64,000 nucleotides of DNA from Paludibacteraceae bacterium (GTDB lineage Bacteria > Bacteroidota > Bacteroidia > Bacteroidales > Paludibacteraceae). The DNA lies in the NCBI GenBank assembly GCA_024401435.1, contig JAKSLB010000004.1, positions 62,001 through 126,000 of the forward strand, written 5' to 3'. The notes under the pieces were generated by a model. That model was not told where the DNA came from and made no database searches. It was given only the letters and a program-made list of their open reading frames with translations. Position numbers and translations under genes: made by a program. This document shows positions 15,673 through 23,530 of this stretch, in pieces; the stretch's first letter is position 1, and the number at the start of each line of letters is the position of its first letter.

Positions 15673-16068
15673 TCATCTCTCCAGAATGTAGTTTGGGTGT
15701 GTATCACACCAGAATTGTGTCGGATTAAAATGACTGCAGTGAGTGCAAACTTTACAGGGATATTCATTAGAACCACAATCGTCTTCGAGACACATACAGC
15801 ACTCAATACGATGTTTGTCTCGTAGTTCTTTAAACTCATCTGAGTCTATATCCAAATTTGCAAGTTCTGCTTTCACATCAGCAAGTTTAACTTTACGAAA
15901 TTTTTCCGGTTTCTTTGTTTCACACATCTGCTGAAGCTGTATTAAACGATTTTCAATAGTATACAACTCCGTGATTGTGGGATGAAAAGAAATGATATCA
16001 TTTAATTGTTTTGTAATCGCTTGAAGTTGATTACGGACTTCTTTCATTTGATAAACGTGGTCTTTCAT
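15673..16068 (-). CDS. Cys4 protein (family member 5), IscB insertion neighbour
   Basis: A 131-residue protein with a long N-terminal coiled coil and, near the C-terminus, CCMCLEDDCGSNEYPCKVC followed by THCSHFNPTQFW. It has the same two-CxxC plus F-x-P-T-x-x-W signature as members 3 and 4, and an ending DTHPNYI like QHPDI in member 3. The start at 16068 has AAGGAAA upstream. Its stop codon marks the boundary of the IscB element; the last codons may serve as the IscB guide. Confidence 0.6.
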   Translation of the reverse strand: MKDHVYQMKEVRNQLQAITKQLNDIISFHPTITELYTIENRLIQLQQMCETKKPEKFRKVKLADVKAELANLDIDSDEFKELRDKHRIECCMCLEDDCGSNEYPCKVCTHCSHFNPTQFWCDTHPNYILER

Positions 16069-16085
16069 GATTGTAGTTTCCTTTC

Positions 16086-16253
16086 TTAGTATGAATCCAA
16101 ACACCAACCAATACACTGAGCGAGATCGGTTGTACCGTCAGCATAGTATGGAAGGCATTCTTTTCTACAATGTTCCTCAAAACTACCAGTCCAAAGATAT
16201 AGAGCTGCAACTAAACTTGACAGTAGAACTGCTAAAGTGATCCAGGTCTTCAT
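16086..16253 (-). CDS. Small single-pass membrane or secreted protein, 55 aa
   Basis: The sequence MKTWITLAVLLSSLVAALYL is a membrane helix or uncleaved signal; the short outside part has four Cys (HCRKEC and CIGWC) that could form two disulfides. The ATG overlaps the stop of the ThyX-like gene (ATGA). It may act in the host envelope, for example in superinfection exclusion or lysis timing. Confidence 0.55.
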   Translation of the reverse strand: MKTWITLAVLLSSLVAALYLWTGSFEEHCRKECLPYYADGTTDLAQCIGWCLDSY

Positions 16254-16915
16254 AACTCACGCCCTTTGAAAAGAAGTTCTTCTGCATACGGCAACTGTTT
16301 ACACCAGTCCATAAAATCTACCTTCCATTCTTTTAGACGGTGATTTTTACGTTGTTGAATGATGTTACGAATAACAGCATAGTTGAAATCGATCATAGAG
16401 GTATACAAGTAGCTGCTTGGAATCATTTGTCTAAGTTGTCTGAAGTACTTCATGTCTTTAGTTTCTAGATACTTAGAACGGACTAGGTTCAGATCGTAAA
16501 TAGTGGTTCTCCAATAATCTGCAAAGGGCGCGTTGTTCAGAGAAGAATCATCGAGAGATTCTGTGTCAATTTCAAAATCATCCAGAGTGAATTCCCGTGA
16601 TGTACCTTTATGCATAAAACTTGAAGAGTTTCTTACTACACCAATTTTATAGGTGTCAAACTCAGCCCACCAATACACAGGCGCAGTTATACAAACCTGT
16701 ACATGGACCATACGTAAAAACTTACTGTTGGGATTACTGTTATAGGTATGATCAGCATGAATGAGTTTCCCCATAACCCTGCAGTCATCTTCACCGATAT
16801 CACTGATAGATGTATCAGCTTTGTTTTGTGCGTCAGTATAAGACAGGTTCATAGGAAGTCTCATACCGACTGCTGCAGCTTCAAAACCAAAAACTTTTGT
16901 ACCTTCGAATTTCAT
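16250..16915 (-). CDS. ThyX-like (flavin-dependent thymidylate synthase family) protein
   Basis: This 221-residue protein resembles a divergent phage branch of ThyX. It has KFLRMVHVQVCITAPVYWWA followed by EFDTYKIG, then RNSSSFMHK, and a C-terminal LRQMIPSSYLYTSMIDFNYA with a basic helix. True ThyX has R-H-R-x-x-S for FAD and dUMP; here only R-N-S-S-S is seen, so catalysis is uncertain. If active it would make dTMP between the dCMP deaminase and the dTMP kinase. Overlaps its neighbours by four bases each. Confidence 0.5.
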   Translation of the reverse strand: MKFEGTKVFGFEAAAVGMRLPMNLSYTDAQNKADTSISDIGEDDCRVMGKLIHADHTYNSNPNSKFLRMVHVQVCITAPVYWWAEFDTYKIGVVRNSSSFMHKGTSREFTLDDFEIDTESLDDSSLNNAPFADYWRTTIYDLNLVRSKYLETKDMKYFRQLRQMIPSSYLYTSMIDFNYAVIRNIIQQRKNHRLKEWKVDFMDWCKQLPYAEELLFKGREL

Positions 16916-17568
16916 AAAGTCTCCAACTTTTTAGTTATGCGAGAAACTTCCTCGCTGATTATTTTTACAACAGAACTGATTTCAGTATTATAAGGTATAA
17001 ATACAGGTTTAGTTTTAATGACTTTGTCATTTACCATTAACATAAATTTATATGTGATACCTTTGTCATTATAACTTGTCAGAGGATGCCAAGATTCAGG
17101 AATAATGTCTTTTAAAACTGTTTCATGTAATTCAGTTACAGCTATTCGTTTTAAGTTCAGATCTAAGAATTCTTCATAGTAAGAACCAACATCATGATAT
17201 AATTTTTCTATGATTTTCATAAAATGAAATAAATCGTTACGTGTGGGTAGATCTGATTCAAATATTGTAAAGAATCTGAGAACATAATTCTCATGTTGTA
17301 CATGTATCGCATATACAGGTTCTGGTAGATGACGTGAAAACATTTTATATACGTTAAACTGTAAACCTTTTTCTTTAGCTGATTCAAAATATTCATTATC
17401 GCTTGTAGAATCTACTGCAATAGCAGGAACAACATTGTGACTGATGTAAGCTCTCTGCAATACATCAAATGTTTTATGATTGAATGTCTCAATCAAAAAC
17501 TCTCTTTTGTTCTGGGTAACTATATGTTTACAGATATTTCTAACTGCATTTTTATGAAAATATTTCAT
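16912..17568 (-). CDS. Hypothetical protein, 218 aa
   Basis: I do not recognise this protein. It has mixed alpha/beta composition with a basic N-terminus and no membrane or metal motif. The ATG overlaps the upstream stop region closely and the stop overlaps the ThyX-like start. Function unknown. Confidence 0.6.
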   Translation of the reverse strand: MKYFHKNAVRNICKHIVTQNKREFLIETFNHKTFDVLQRAYISHNVVPAIAVDSTSDNEYFESAKEKGLQFNVYKMFSRHLPEPVYAIHVQHENYVLRFFTIFESDLPTRNDLFHFMKIIEKLYHDVGSYYEEFLDLNLKRIAVTELHETVLKDIIPESWHPLTSYNDKGITYKFMLMVNDKVIKTKPVFIPYNTEISSVVKIISEEVSRITKKLETL

Positions 17569-17955
17569 TCACGTCTCTTTTCTGCAATGTGAAGTAAAAT
17601 CTGGAGAACCAACCTCAGACTCATCATAAAGACCACCGAATTTTTCCTGCAGTTTGAAATCAATAAATTTAAGCAACTGGTCTGAGGTCTTCTTAGATGC
17701 GTCTACATCAGACATACCCCATCTCTTTGCTTTCCACTCTAAAGACTGACGTTGAGCGTCCCTCGAATCACGATCTGCTTGGGAGAATCCTGTATCGTCT
17801 GGTTTAAAGTATTCAATATTTTGTTTAAACCGTTGATTTAAAAGATTAATTGCGAGTTTACGTTCGACAGGATTCAGTTTTCTGTTAGCATTTATTTTCT
17901 GTAAATTGGTATCATAATCCTGCTTTGTCATAGGTTTAATTGTGATCGGATACAT
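17569..17955 (-). CDS. Hypothetical protein, 128 aa, first gene of the leftward cluster
   Basis: A charged, mainly helical protein with a Gln/Arg/Asp-rich middle (SQADRDSRDAQRQSLEWKAK) and no recognised domain. GGAGG precedes the ATG and the leftward promoter candidate lies at 17977-18008, so it should be the promoter-proximal gene of the leftward operon. Confidence 0.6.
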   Translation of the reverse strand: MYPITIKPMTKQDYDTNLQKINANRKLNPVERKLAINLLNQRFKQNIEYFKPDDTGFSQADRDSRDAQRQSLEWKAKRWGMSDVDASKKTSDQLLKFIDFKLQEKFGGLYDESEVGSPDFTSHCRKET

Positions 17956-17976
17956 GAAAAATACCTCCGCGCAGAC

Positions 17977-18008
17977 TTGTATTTTAATATTACAGGCTTT
18001 TGACTCAA
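17977..18008 (-). promoter_or_regulatory. Leftward promoter candidate (CCTGT motif)
   Basis: On the minus strand TTGAGT, then CAAAAGCCTGTAATAT, then TAAAAT resemble -35, spacer and -10. The middle GCCTGTAAT matches the rightward motif AAATCCTGTAAT. It sits 22 bases upstream of the 17955 start, with GGAGG between. Confidence 0.5.
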
Positions 18009-18023
18009 AAAATTTCAGCTATG

Positions 18024-18037
18024 AAAAACTAGTTTTT
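18024..18037. repeat. Perfect 14-bp palindrome, repeated at 5200
   Basis: AAAAACTAGTTTTT lies between the two divergent promoter candidates. The same palindrome followed by GG occurs once more at 5200-5215, across the stop of the lipoprotein gene. Position between divergent promoters would suit an operator. Confidence 0.4.
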
Positions 18038-18060
18038 GGTACTGGACTGTCAAGACTGTT

Positions 18061-18090
18061 TTCAAGTCATTCAAATCCTGTAATTATGAT
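18061..18090 (+). promoter_or_regulatory. Rightward promoter candidate (AAATCCTGT motif)
   Basis: TTCAAGTCATTCAAATCCTG followed by TAATTATGAT matches the elements at 42747 and 55131. The -10-like TATGAT ends 39 bases before the first rightward ATG at 18130. Confidence 0.6.
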
Positions 18091-18129
18091 AAGCAATTAG
18101 CTTTGTTTTACCAAATTTGGAGGCTATAT

Positions 18130-18975
18130 ATGACAAGCGAAAATTTTTCATTGGTTAGGAAAATCTATCCAGATAAACCACTTACATTGAAGCTTGGAAC
18201 TGCAGAATTAGAAATTTCTTGTGAAGTTTTAAGTACAAGCGAAGCGCCTGATATTAAATATATGGTCTTTAAGTTGGAAAACAGGAATTCGTCTCCCGTG
18301 AATTCCTGTGTAATGGACACAGTAGAACTGTTTAAGACTAATGGAGAGTCTTTTACTGAATTAGACCTTCTTACAGAAAACCATTTAAAAGTTCCTATGT
18401 GTGGTGCAAAAGGTGCAAAAATTTGGGAATTCCTCGTTGCACTAAAAAGCGCAATTGTCAGAGGGATACGACACAGGGGCACCAATGACTTAGACGCATT
18501 AATTAACGAGTTGCTTTTGTTATTAAAGTCAGAATTACTTAAGCTAGGCTTAAGCGGTGTTGGTATTCGTGCTGGACACAAGACTCTATTAGACAGTACA
18601 CTGAAAAATATGTTTGGTTCTACTTTTGCTTCTACATTTAATGGAAAATTTCCTAAACCTATTTTGGTTAAAGAATCGATTGCACAATTAGAACCAGGAC
18701 AGTCCTTTATCTTTGCTGTAGTAAAAGTAGACACAACTAATGATACTACAGATTTTGTTTACACTCTAAAAAATATCTATGGATCAGAAGATGATGACAC
18801 ATTTGTTGCAGCTGTCTTGACTTATCAAGCAGACGAGCGCGAACGTGAAGAAAAGAAAGAAGCAAAAGAGCAAGCATCACAGGAACGTTGGAGTAAGACA
18901 TTCGACGATATATTTAAATACATGATGATTAATAGAGGTATGGATATTGCAGATAAAGCTGCAGATAATTTATAG
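18130..18975 (+). CDS. Probable virion protein with N-terminal ENFS, 281 aa
   Basis: The start at 18130 follows GGAGG at the right distance, giving MTSENFSLVRK, with the Asn-Phe-Ser motif at residues 5-7. The rest is an alpha/beta region and a charged C-terminal helix (EREREEKKEAKEQ). No family is recognised. It is the first gene after the rightward promoter and ten bases before the next. Confidence 0.6.
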   Translation: MTSENFSLVRKIYPDKPLTLKLGTAELEISCEVLSTSEAPDIKYMVFKLENRNSSPVNSCVMDTVELFKTNGESFTELDLLTENHLKVPMCGAKGAKIWEFLVALKSAIVRGIRHRGTNDLDALINELLLLLKSELLKLGLSGVGIRAGHKTLLDSTLKNMFGSTFASTFNGKFPKPILVKESIAQLEPGQSFIFAVVKVDTTNDTTDFVYTLKNIYGSEDDDTFVAAVLTYQADEREREEKKEAKEQASQERWSKTFDDIFKYMMINRGMDIADKAADNL

Positions 18976-18984
18976 GAGACAGCA

Positions 18985-20904
18985 ATGAATTTAGTGAACG
19001 ATATTCGCACATATAACTTTGCTGATCCACAAGCAATTGAAGTCCCAGAACGAATCACTCTCTTTTTCACAGAAATTAATAATCACTTTATAGATGTCCT
19101 GATGTCGATTGGAAAACAAGGTTGGAGTAGGGACCTTGATGATGAATATATTTCTGTAAGATCATCCATTAAGAATTTTATGACATTCACGACAGTACAT
19201 AAACTTCGTGGTAATCCGGATGCTGCTAACGATTATGATGTGTATCTTAATAGAAATAAGTCAAAATGGGACAGTAAAGACTTTGAAACAAAATATCAGG
19301 GGCTGTCTGCTGGACCGGTAAGATCCATTTTACAGAATACACGTAAAGTCCAAAACCAATGTTTCAGAACGATGGTGATTGAAGGAAACAGTGTACATTA
19401 TAAAAACGATCTGAATCGTTTGCATGTTTTATTATATCATCTGTTTTTAGCAATGGCTTTAGTGGAAAAACAAAAACAGAAGGCTATCACAAAAGTTTTT
19501 GATGTGAACGGTAAAAAGATGACCATACAGGACTTATATAATGAGTCTGTAAATATTATTGGGAAATTACATAAAGAACTTTTTAATGAAGATGCTAAAA
19601 TAGACAAATTAAAAATTGAAGGTTTGGATAAAACTACTAGTCTAAAAGCAGAGAAAGCAGTGGACTTGACTAAAGCTACTGCACAAAGCAATACATCCAC
19701 AGAAGACGAATCTGATATCGCACAAATGAATGTCAACACTGATCGTAATTTCAAATGGTGGGAAGACATCAGAGCGGTTTTTGATAAGATCAATGCTACA
19801 GACGATCTAAAGCAATCAACTCTGTATAAGAACTTGTCAGGTTTTATGTCAAAGCGTTTAGATGATATCAAAGATACAAAAACTTATGCAGAGTTAGACA
19901 CTATATATAATAGTGTATTTGGCGCGCCCAATAGAAAAGACTCTGCGAAAGCTTTAACAGATGCAACAAGATATACCGCACCTAAAGAAGAACGTCTGAA
20001 CAACACTGATTTATCATATAAAGGTTCTGAGAAGTTAGCAGAAAAGCGCGATAATCGACATGACAGGTGGGATGCATATCATTTAATTAAAGATACTGGA
20101 GATTTTACACACAATAAATTTCAAGAGTATCTTAAAAGAAATCCAGATGCAGTGTTGGAAACCTGGAAAGTTAGAGCAGAAAAAATCTGGAGACTTGTGT
20201 ATCTGTTAGAGAGGATAGCTTTGATTGAAAAAGAAGGTTACAATCGAGGAAATTTGAAAAAAGCAGAAAAAGCAGATGAGTTAAAATCCACAGATTGGTT
20301 GGTTCTAATGAAGGCACACTTTAAAGGGCTCCCAAATAAAGAGCCTTATATAGTGATGCATACAGGGTGTCCTTTAGCAGGGGTACTGTTTAAAGACAGT
20401 TTAAGCAGTAAAGATAAAGACACAATCAGCTATATAAACGATTCTTACAGAAAACTTTTAGATCCTGATGATGGTCAAACATGGTACAAGGATGCAAAAG
20501 ATCTTCTAGATGAATCTGCTGCGAGATTTTTAGTTCGTTTCAGCCGCGCTTGTATCAACCAGACAACTGATGAGATAAAAGATGAACTGAACGGACTGGA
20601 GCTTTTGCGCGTATCAAAAGGTACACATATATTAGTTAAAGCTTTTAGAGAAGAATTTGTAAAATATAGAGAAAAGAAAGAAAATCTTATTGATCACAAG
20701 AACAATAAGTTAGCAGAAAGAGCCTGGTGCTTATATAGTCTTTTACACAGTAGTTATAAAATAGGTACACAAAAAGCAAATGATTTTTCTTTTGCAGAAT
20801 ACCCACCGGTAATTAACGCAGTTTTTCAAAAGACCTTTGAAAAGAATGCAACAGAAGGACGTTTATATCCTAGAGTAAAAGAAAAAGTAACACCTTGGTT
20901 ATAA
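18985..20904 (+). CDS. Probable head-associated protein, 639 aa
   Basis: A large, soluble, mainly helical protein of unknown family. Its N-terminus MNLVNDIRTYNFADPQ carries the NFA motif at residues 11-13, as in other presumed head proteins here. AGGAG lies upstream. Confidence 0.6.
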   Translation: MNLVNDIRTYNFADPQAIEVPERITLFFTEINNHFIDVLMSIGKQGWSRDLDDEYISVRSSIKNFMTFTTVHKLRGNPDAANDYDVYLNRNKSKWDSKDFETKYQGLSAGPVRSILQNTRKVQNQCFRTMVIEGNSVHYKNDLNRLHVLLYHLFLAMALVEKQKQKAITKVFDVNGKKMTIQDLYNESVNIIGKLHKELFNEDAKIDKLKIEGLDKTTSLKAEKAVDLTKATAQSNTSTEDESDIAQMNVNTDRNFKWWEDIRAVFDKINATDDLKQSTLYKNLSGFMSKRLDDIKDTKTYAELDTIYNSVFGAPNRKDSAKALTDATRYTAPKEERLNNTDLSYKGSEKLAEKRDNRHDRWDAYHLIKDTGDFTHNKFQEYLKRNPDAVLETWKVRAEKIWRLVYLLERIALIEKEGYNRGNLKKAEKADELKSTDWLVLMKAHFKGLPNKEPYIVMHTGCPLAGVLFKDSLSSKDKDTISYINDSYRKLLDPDDGQTWYKDAKDLLDESAARFLVRFSRACINQTTDEIKDELNGLELLRVSKGTHILVKAFREEFVKYREKKENLIDHKNNKLAERAWCLYSLLHSSYKIGTQKANDFSFAEYPPVINAVFQKTFEKNATEGRLYPRVKEKVTPWL

Positions 20905-20919
20905 AGAGGGGCCCGATAT

Positions 20920-22254
20920 ATGAATAACCCGGTATATAATTTTTATGCTTCGCAAATACTGCAGGATAAATGCAATTTTGCGAAGGAGAATGTTGTAAGA
21001 CTGACAGAAGATGTCAAAAATCGTTGGATAAGAGCCTATGCAACTATTATAGTATCATATTTCAACAATCTTTCACGAGAAGATATTATTTCCAATTGTA
21101 AAGACAGTTCTGGAAATGTATTTTTTCCTGTCAGAGAGCTTTTATTGAAGAACGATCCCAACAAAAAAACTTTAGCTGAACTTATCAGAGATGATCCGAA
21201 TATTTTACTGAATCAAGATGCTATGCTTAACAAGATAATGAGATTAAGCAAAAAGGATCGTTACAGAGTTTTTGATTGGGCGCTTGATTTATGTGCATCC
21301 TTTTTAGATCCATTATTTGAAAAAGCTTCAGGAAAAGCAAAACGAATCGGTGGACCTACTGTAAGAACCTATGACAAGGTTTTATCAGAGTTGAAACATT
21401 TTCTTGATCAGGTATCACCGAACAGTAAGAATCATGTTTCTTATAAGCGGAAGAATGAAATCATTAACAAGCAGCGTGCTCTCCGGTTCCATATTAATCA
21501 ACTGAGACATCTTGCATCGTTGCGCAAAGCTAATGATAACATAGATGATTTGCTTGCTAATATCGTATCAAATATGGAAGCAAGTGGGATTCTTGTAAAA
21601 GAAACTAAAGATAAAGGCAGACAACGGACAGCTGGTCGTCAGAGTAAGAATGAAAGTGCTGCTTTTGATGATCTTTTAAAAGGCATTATCTTTACCACTG
21701 ACAGATCCTTGTCTAAGAACGCAGAAACAGCTTTGTTGAATTTGAGTTTAGCTGATTTTGCTAAAAACAATATTCCAAAAGTCGACATTTCTTATATTAA
21801 AGAAACTGATAGTCCTACCTTTGGCATCTTGTCACAAGGATTTTCCAGGATCAGAGAACAAGTAGCACAAATGTCTGATTTATCCAAATATGAGAAAACT
21901 TTTAAATCAGTTAAGTTGCAGGGATACTGGTTTGCAATGTATGCAAACAGGAAAGACGCACAAGCAAGCAATGAAAAGGTTGCAACTTTTGTTGTCAATC
22001 GTGATGAAAGTCTCAATGTTTGGAAGCAGAACGTTGACGGCCTTGTAAATAGTATGAAGCAGGGATCTGCATTTAGTGTTGCGTCCTTAAAACCCGGTCC
22101 AATGAAGACTAGTTCAGTGAAGACTGGTGCATCGAGTACTAATCCTGTTGTAGCTAAAGCATCAACAGTTCCATCAAAGTCTGCATCTTCACAAAAAGTT
22201 GCTAGTCCATCTTATGTTTCTGTTGAACAGTATGTGTTAAGTCGGAAAGGATAG
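20920..22254 (+). CDS. Probable head-associated protein, 444 aa
   Basis: The N-terminus MNNPVYNFYASQILQDKCNF continues AKE, giving a tag-like region ending in the NFA motif near residue 20. The body is helical. About residues 385-435 are a low-complexity Ser/Lys/Ala/Val linker, then a short conserved-looking tail. No family is recognised. GAGGGG precedes the ATG. Confidence 0.6.
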   Translation: MNNPVYNFYASQILQDKCNFAKENVVRLTEDVKNRWIRAYATIIVSYFNNLSREDIISNCKDSSGNVFFPVRELLLKNDPNKKTLAELIRDDPNILLNQDAMLNKIMRLSKKDRYRVFDWALDLCASFLDPLFEKASGKAKRIGGPTVRTYDKVLSELKHFLDQVSPNSKNHVSYKRKNEIINKQRALRFHINQLRHLASLRKANDNIDDLLANIVSNMEASGILVKETKDKGRQRTAGRQSKNESAAFDDLLKGIIFTTDRSLSKNAETALLNLSLADFAKNNIPKVDISYIKETDSPTFGILSQGFSRIREQVAQMSDLSKYEKTFKSVKLQGYWFAMYANRKDAQASNEKVATFVVNRDESLNVWKQNVDGLVNSMKQGSAFSVASLKPGPMKTSSVKTGASSTNPVVAKASTVPSKSASSQKVASPSYVSVEQYVLSRKG

Positions 22255-22312
22255 TAAAGGGACTGGCAAACAATGATTCTTAAAACTATCCACTAACAAA
22301 GGATAAATCATT

Positions 22313-23005
22313 ATGATTTCAGAGAACGATGTAAAAAGACTTAGTTTTGATATCAGTGATGAATTTAAAGAACTGGACACTAAAGATCGCGTCTTTGAAG
22401 CTGCAAACCAACAAATTGAAGTCTTAGACAGTTTTGACCCACGTGTTGAATATGCTAGAAACAATTATTTAGCAAAGCAGCGGGTATCTGACTATGATGA
22501 ATTTGACACAGATTCATTGCAGTCACCCGAGTTAAAGGAAATCATTGAGAAATCCTTCAACGATTTGGGTGATAAACATCATATTTCAGTTAACTTTAAA
22601 GATTTCACGGATATTGCAGGTCATCTTGGAGAATACTCGGAAAAGGATTCTCAGTTTGCAAAACTATATGTTTCAAAGATGATTAATGCTGTTGCAGATG
22701 CTGCAAACACAAAAGCTGCGATATCATTGGGTTTCTTGACAGACCGTGCCCTAACACTTGCAATGAAGCGCGCTCAGGACCCCAACATCAACGACCTTGG
22801 TGAGATCGTTGCAGTTATTCGTGAAATTTATGACTGGTTAAACAAACTACAGGATTTGAGAGATAAATATAATATTGTTGGTTCTGATAAACTTATGTCT
22901 AAGATGTCAGAGGAAGCCGTCAAGGAATCCGAGAATGCAGAGAGACTTTCCTCTGCAGCAATTCAGGATATTGTCGCTCAAATCAATGCAAATTCAGGAA
23001 AGTAA
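22313..23005 (+). CDS. Hypothetical structural-region protein, 230 aa
   Basis: An acidic, helical protein without the NF[SA] motif and without a known domain. A hairpin of AATGATT (22272-22278) with AATCATT (22306-22312) would enclose the AAGGA site before its ATG and may tune translation. It precedes the nuclease gene by three bases. Confidence 0.55.
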   Translation: MISENDVKRLSFDISDEFKELDTKDRVFEAANQQIEVLDSFDPRVEYARNNYLAKQRVSDYDEFDTDSLQSPELKEIIEKSFNDLGDKHHISVNFKDFTDIAGHLGEYSEKDSQFAKLYVSKMINAVADAANTKAAISLGFLTDRALTLAMKRAQDPNINDLGEIVAVIREIYDWLNKLQDLRDKYNIVGSDKLMSKMSEEAVKESENAERLSSAAIQDIVAQINANSGK

Positions 23006-23008
23006 GTT

Positions 23009-23530
23009 ATGAAAAACGAATCGGAATTTTGTACTATAGTTAAAAATTCGCTTTCTAACGGGTATAAAATTCCCGATCCGTCCTCACAGTTCTCCAGTAC
23101 TACCTTGAGATGTTTCGATGGTATTGGACAACTACCGGAAAACTTTGTGATCCCCGGGGGAAACCCCGGGGTCATGAGGTTTGTCTGCTGGGAAGCGAAG
23201 CATTTAAAAAAGATGCAGTCATTCTCATTTAAGAGAGTTGAGGAGCATCAGGATAAGTATCTTTCAATTTATGGCAAATCTCAGGGAGTTGTTTCCCTGT
23301 TAATTGTAGGTGTTGATGCGGGTCCCCGAGACAAGCGCGCATACGTGTTTGATTACATGGACTGTGGTATCGATCTTTATAAAGCTGCTTTTTCTATTCA
23401 TATGAAATACCTGAAGCAGCTTCCTTTCAACAAGATAACTAAAAAGTTGTTTACATTTGAAAATATAATCCATTGGAGCGACATTGAGAATGTCTACAAC
23501 AAGTCAAAAGCGGAGATTTTAAATGAGTGA
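23009..23530 (+). CDS. PD-(D/E)XK nuclease, RecU/Holliday-resolvase-like
   Basis: A 173-residue protein with a nuclease core: CFDGIGQLPENF (Asp37), FVCWEAKHLKK (Glu62-x-Lys64) and SFKRVEEHQDKYL with Gln81, then a hydrophobic strand VVSLLIVGVD. The E-x-K plus downstream E-x-x-Q pattern resembles RecU-type Holliday junction resolvases. In phages such enzymes trim branched DNA before or during packaging, which fits its place just before the portal gene (eight-base overlap). It lacks the NF[SA] motif. Confidence 0.6.
   Translation: MKNESEFCTIVKNSLSNGYKIPDPSSQFSSTTLRCFDGIGQLPENFVIPGGNPGVMRFVCWEAKHLKKMQSFSFKRVEEHQDKYLSIYGKSQGVVSLLIVGVDAGPRDKRAYVFDYMDCGIDLYKAAFSIHMKYLKQLPFNKITKKLFTFENIIHWSDIENVYNKSKAEILNE

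Noticed and set aside
22271-22296. Leader peptide MILKTIH before the 22313 gene
   Set aside because: Only seven codons, no distinct SD and no attenuator; noted only as part of a small hairpin.
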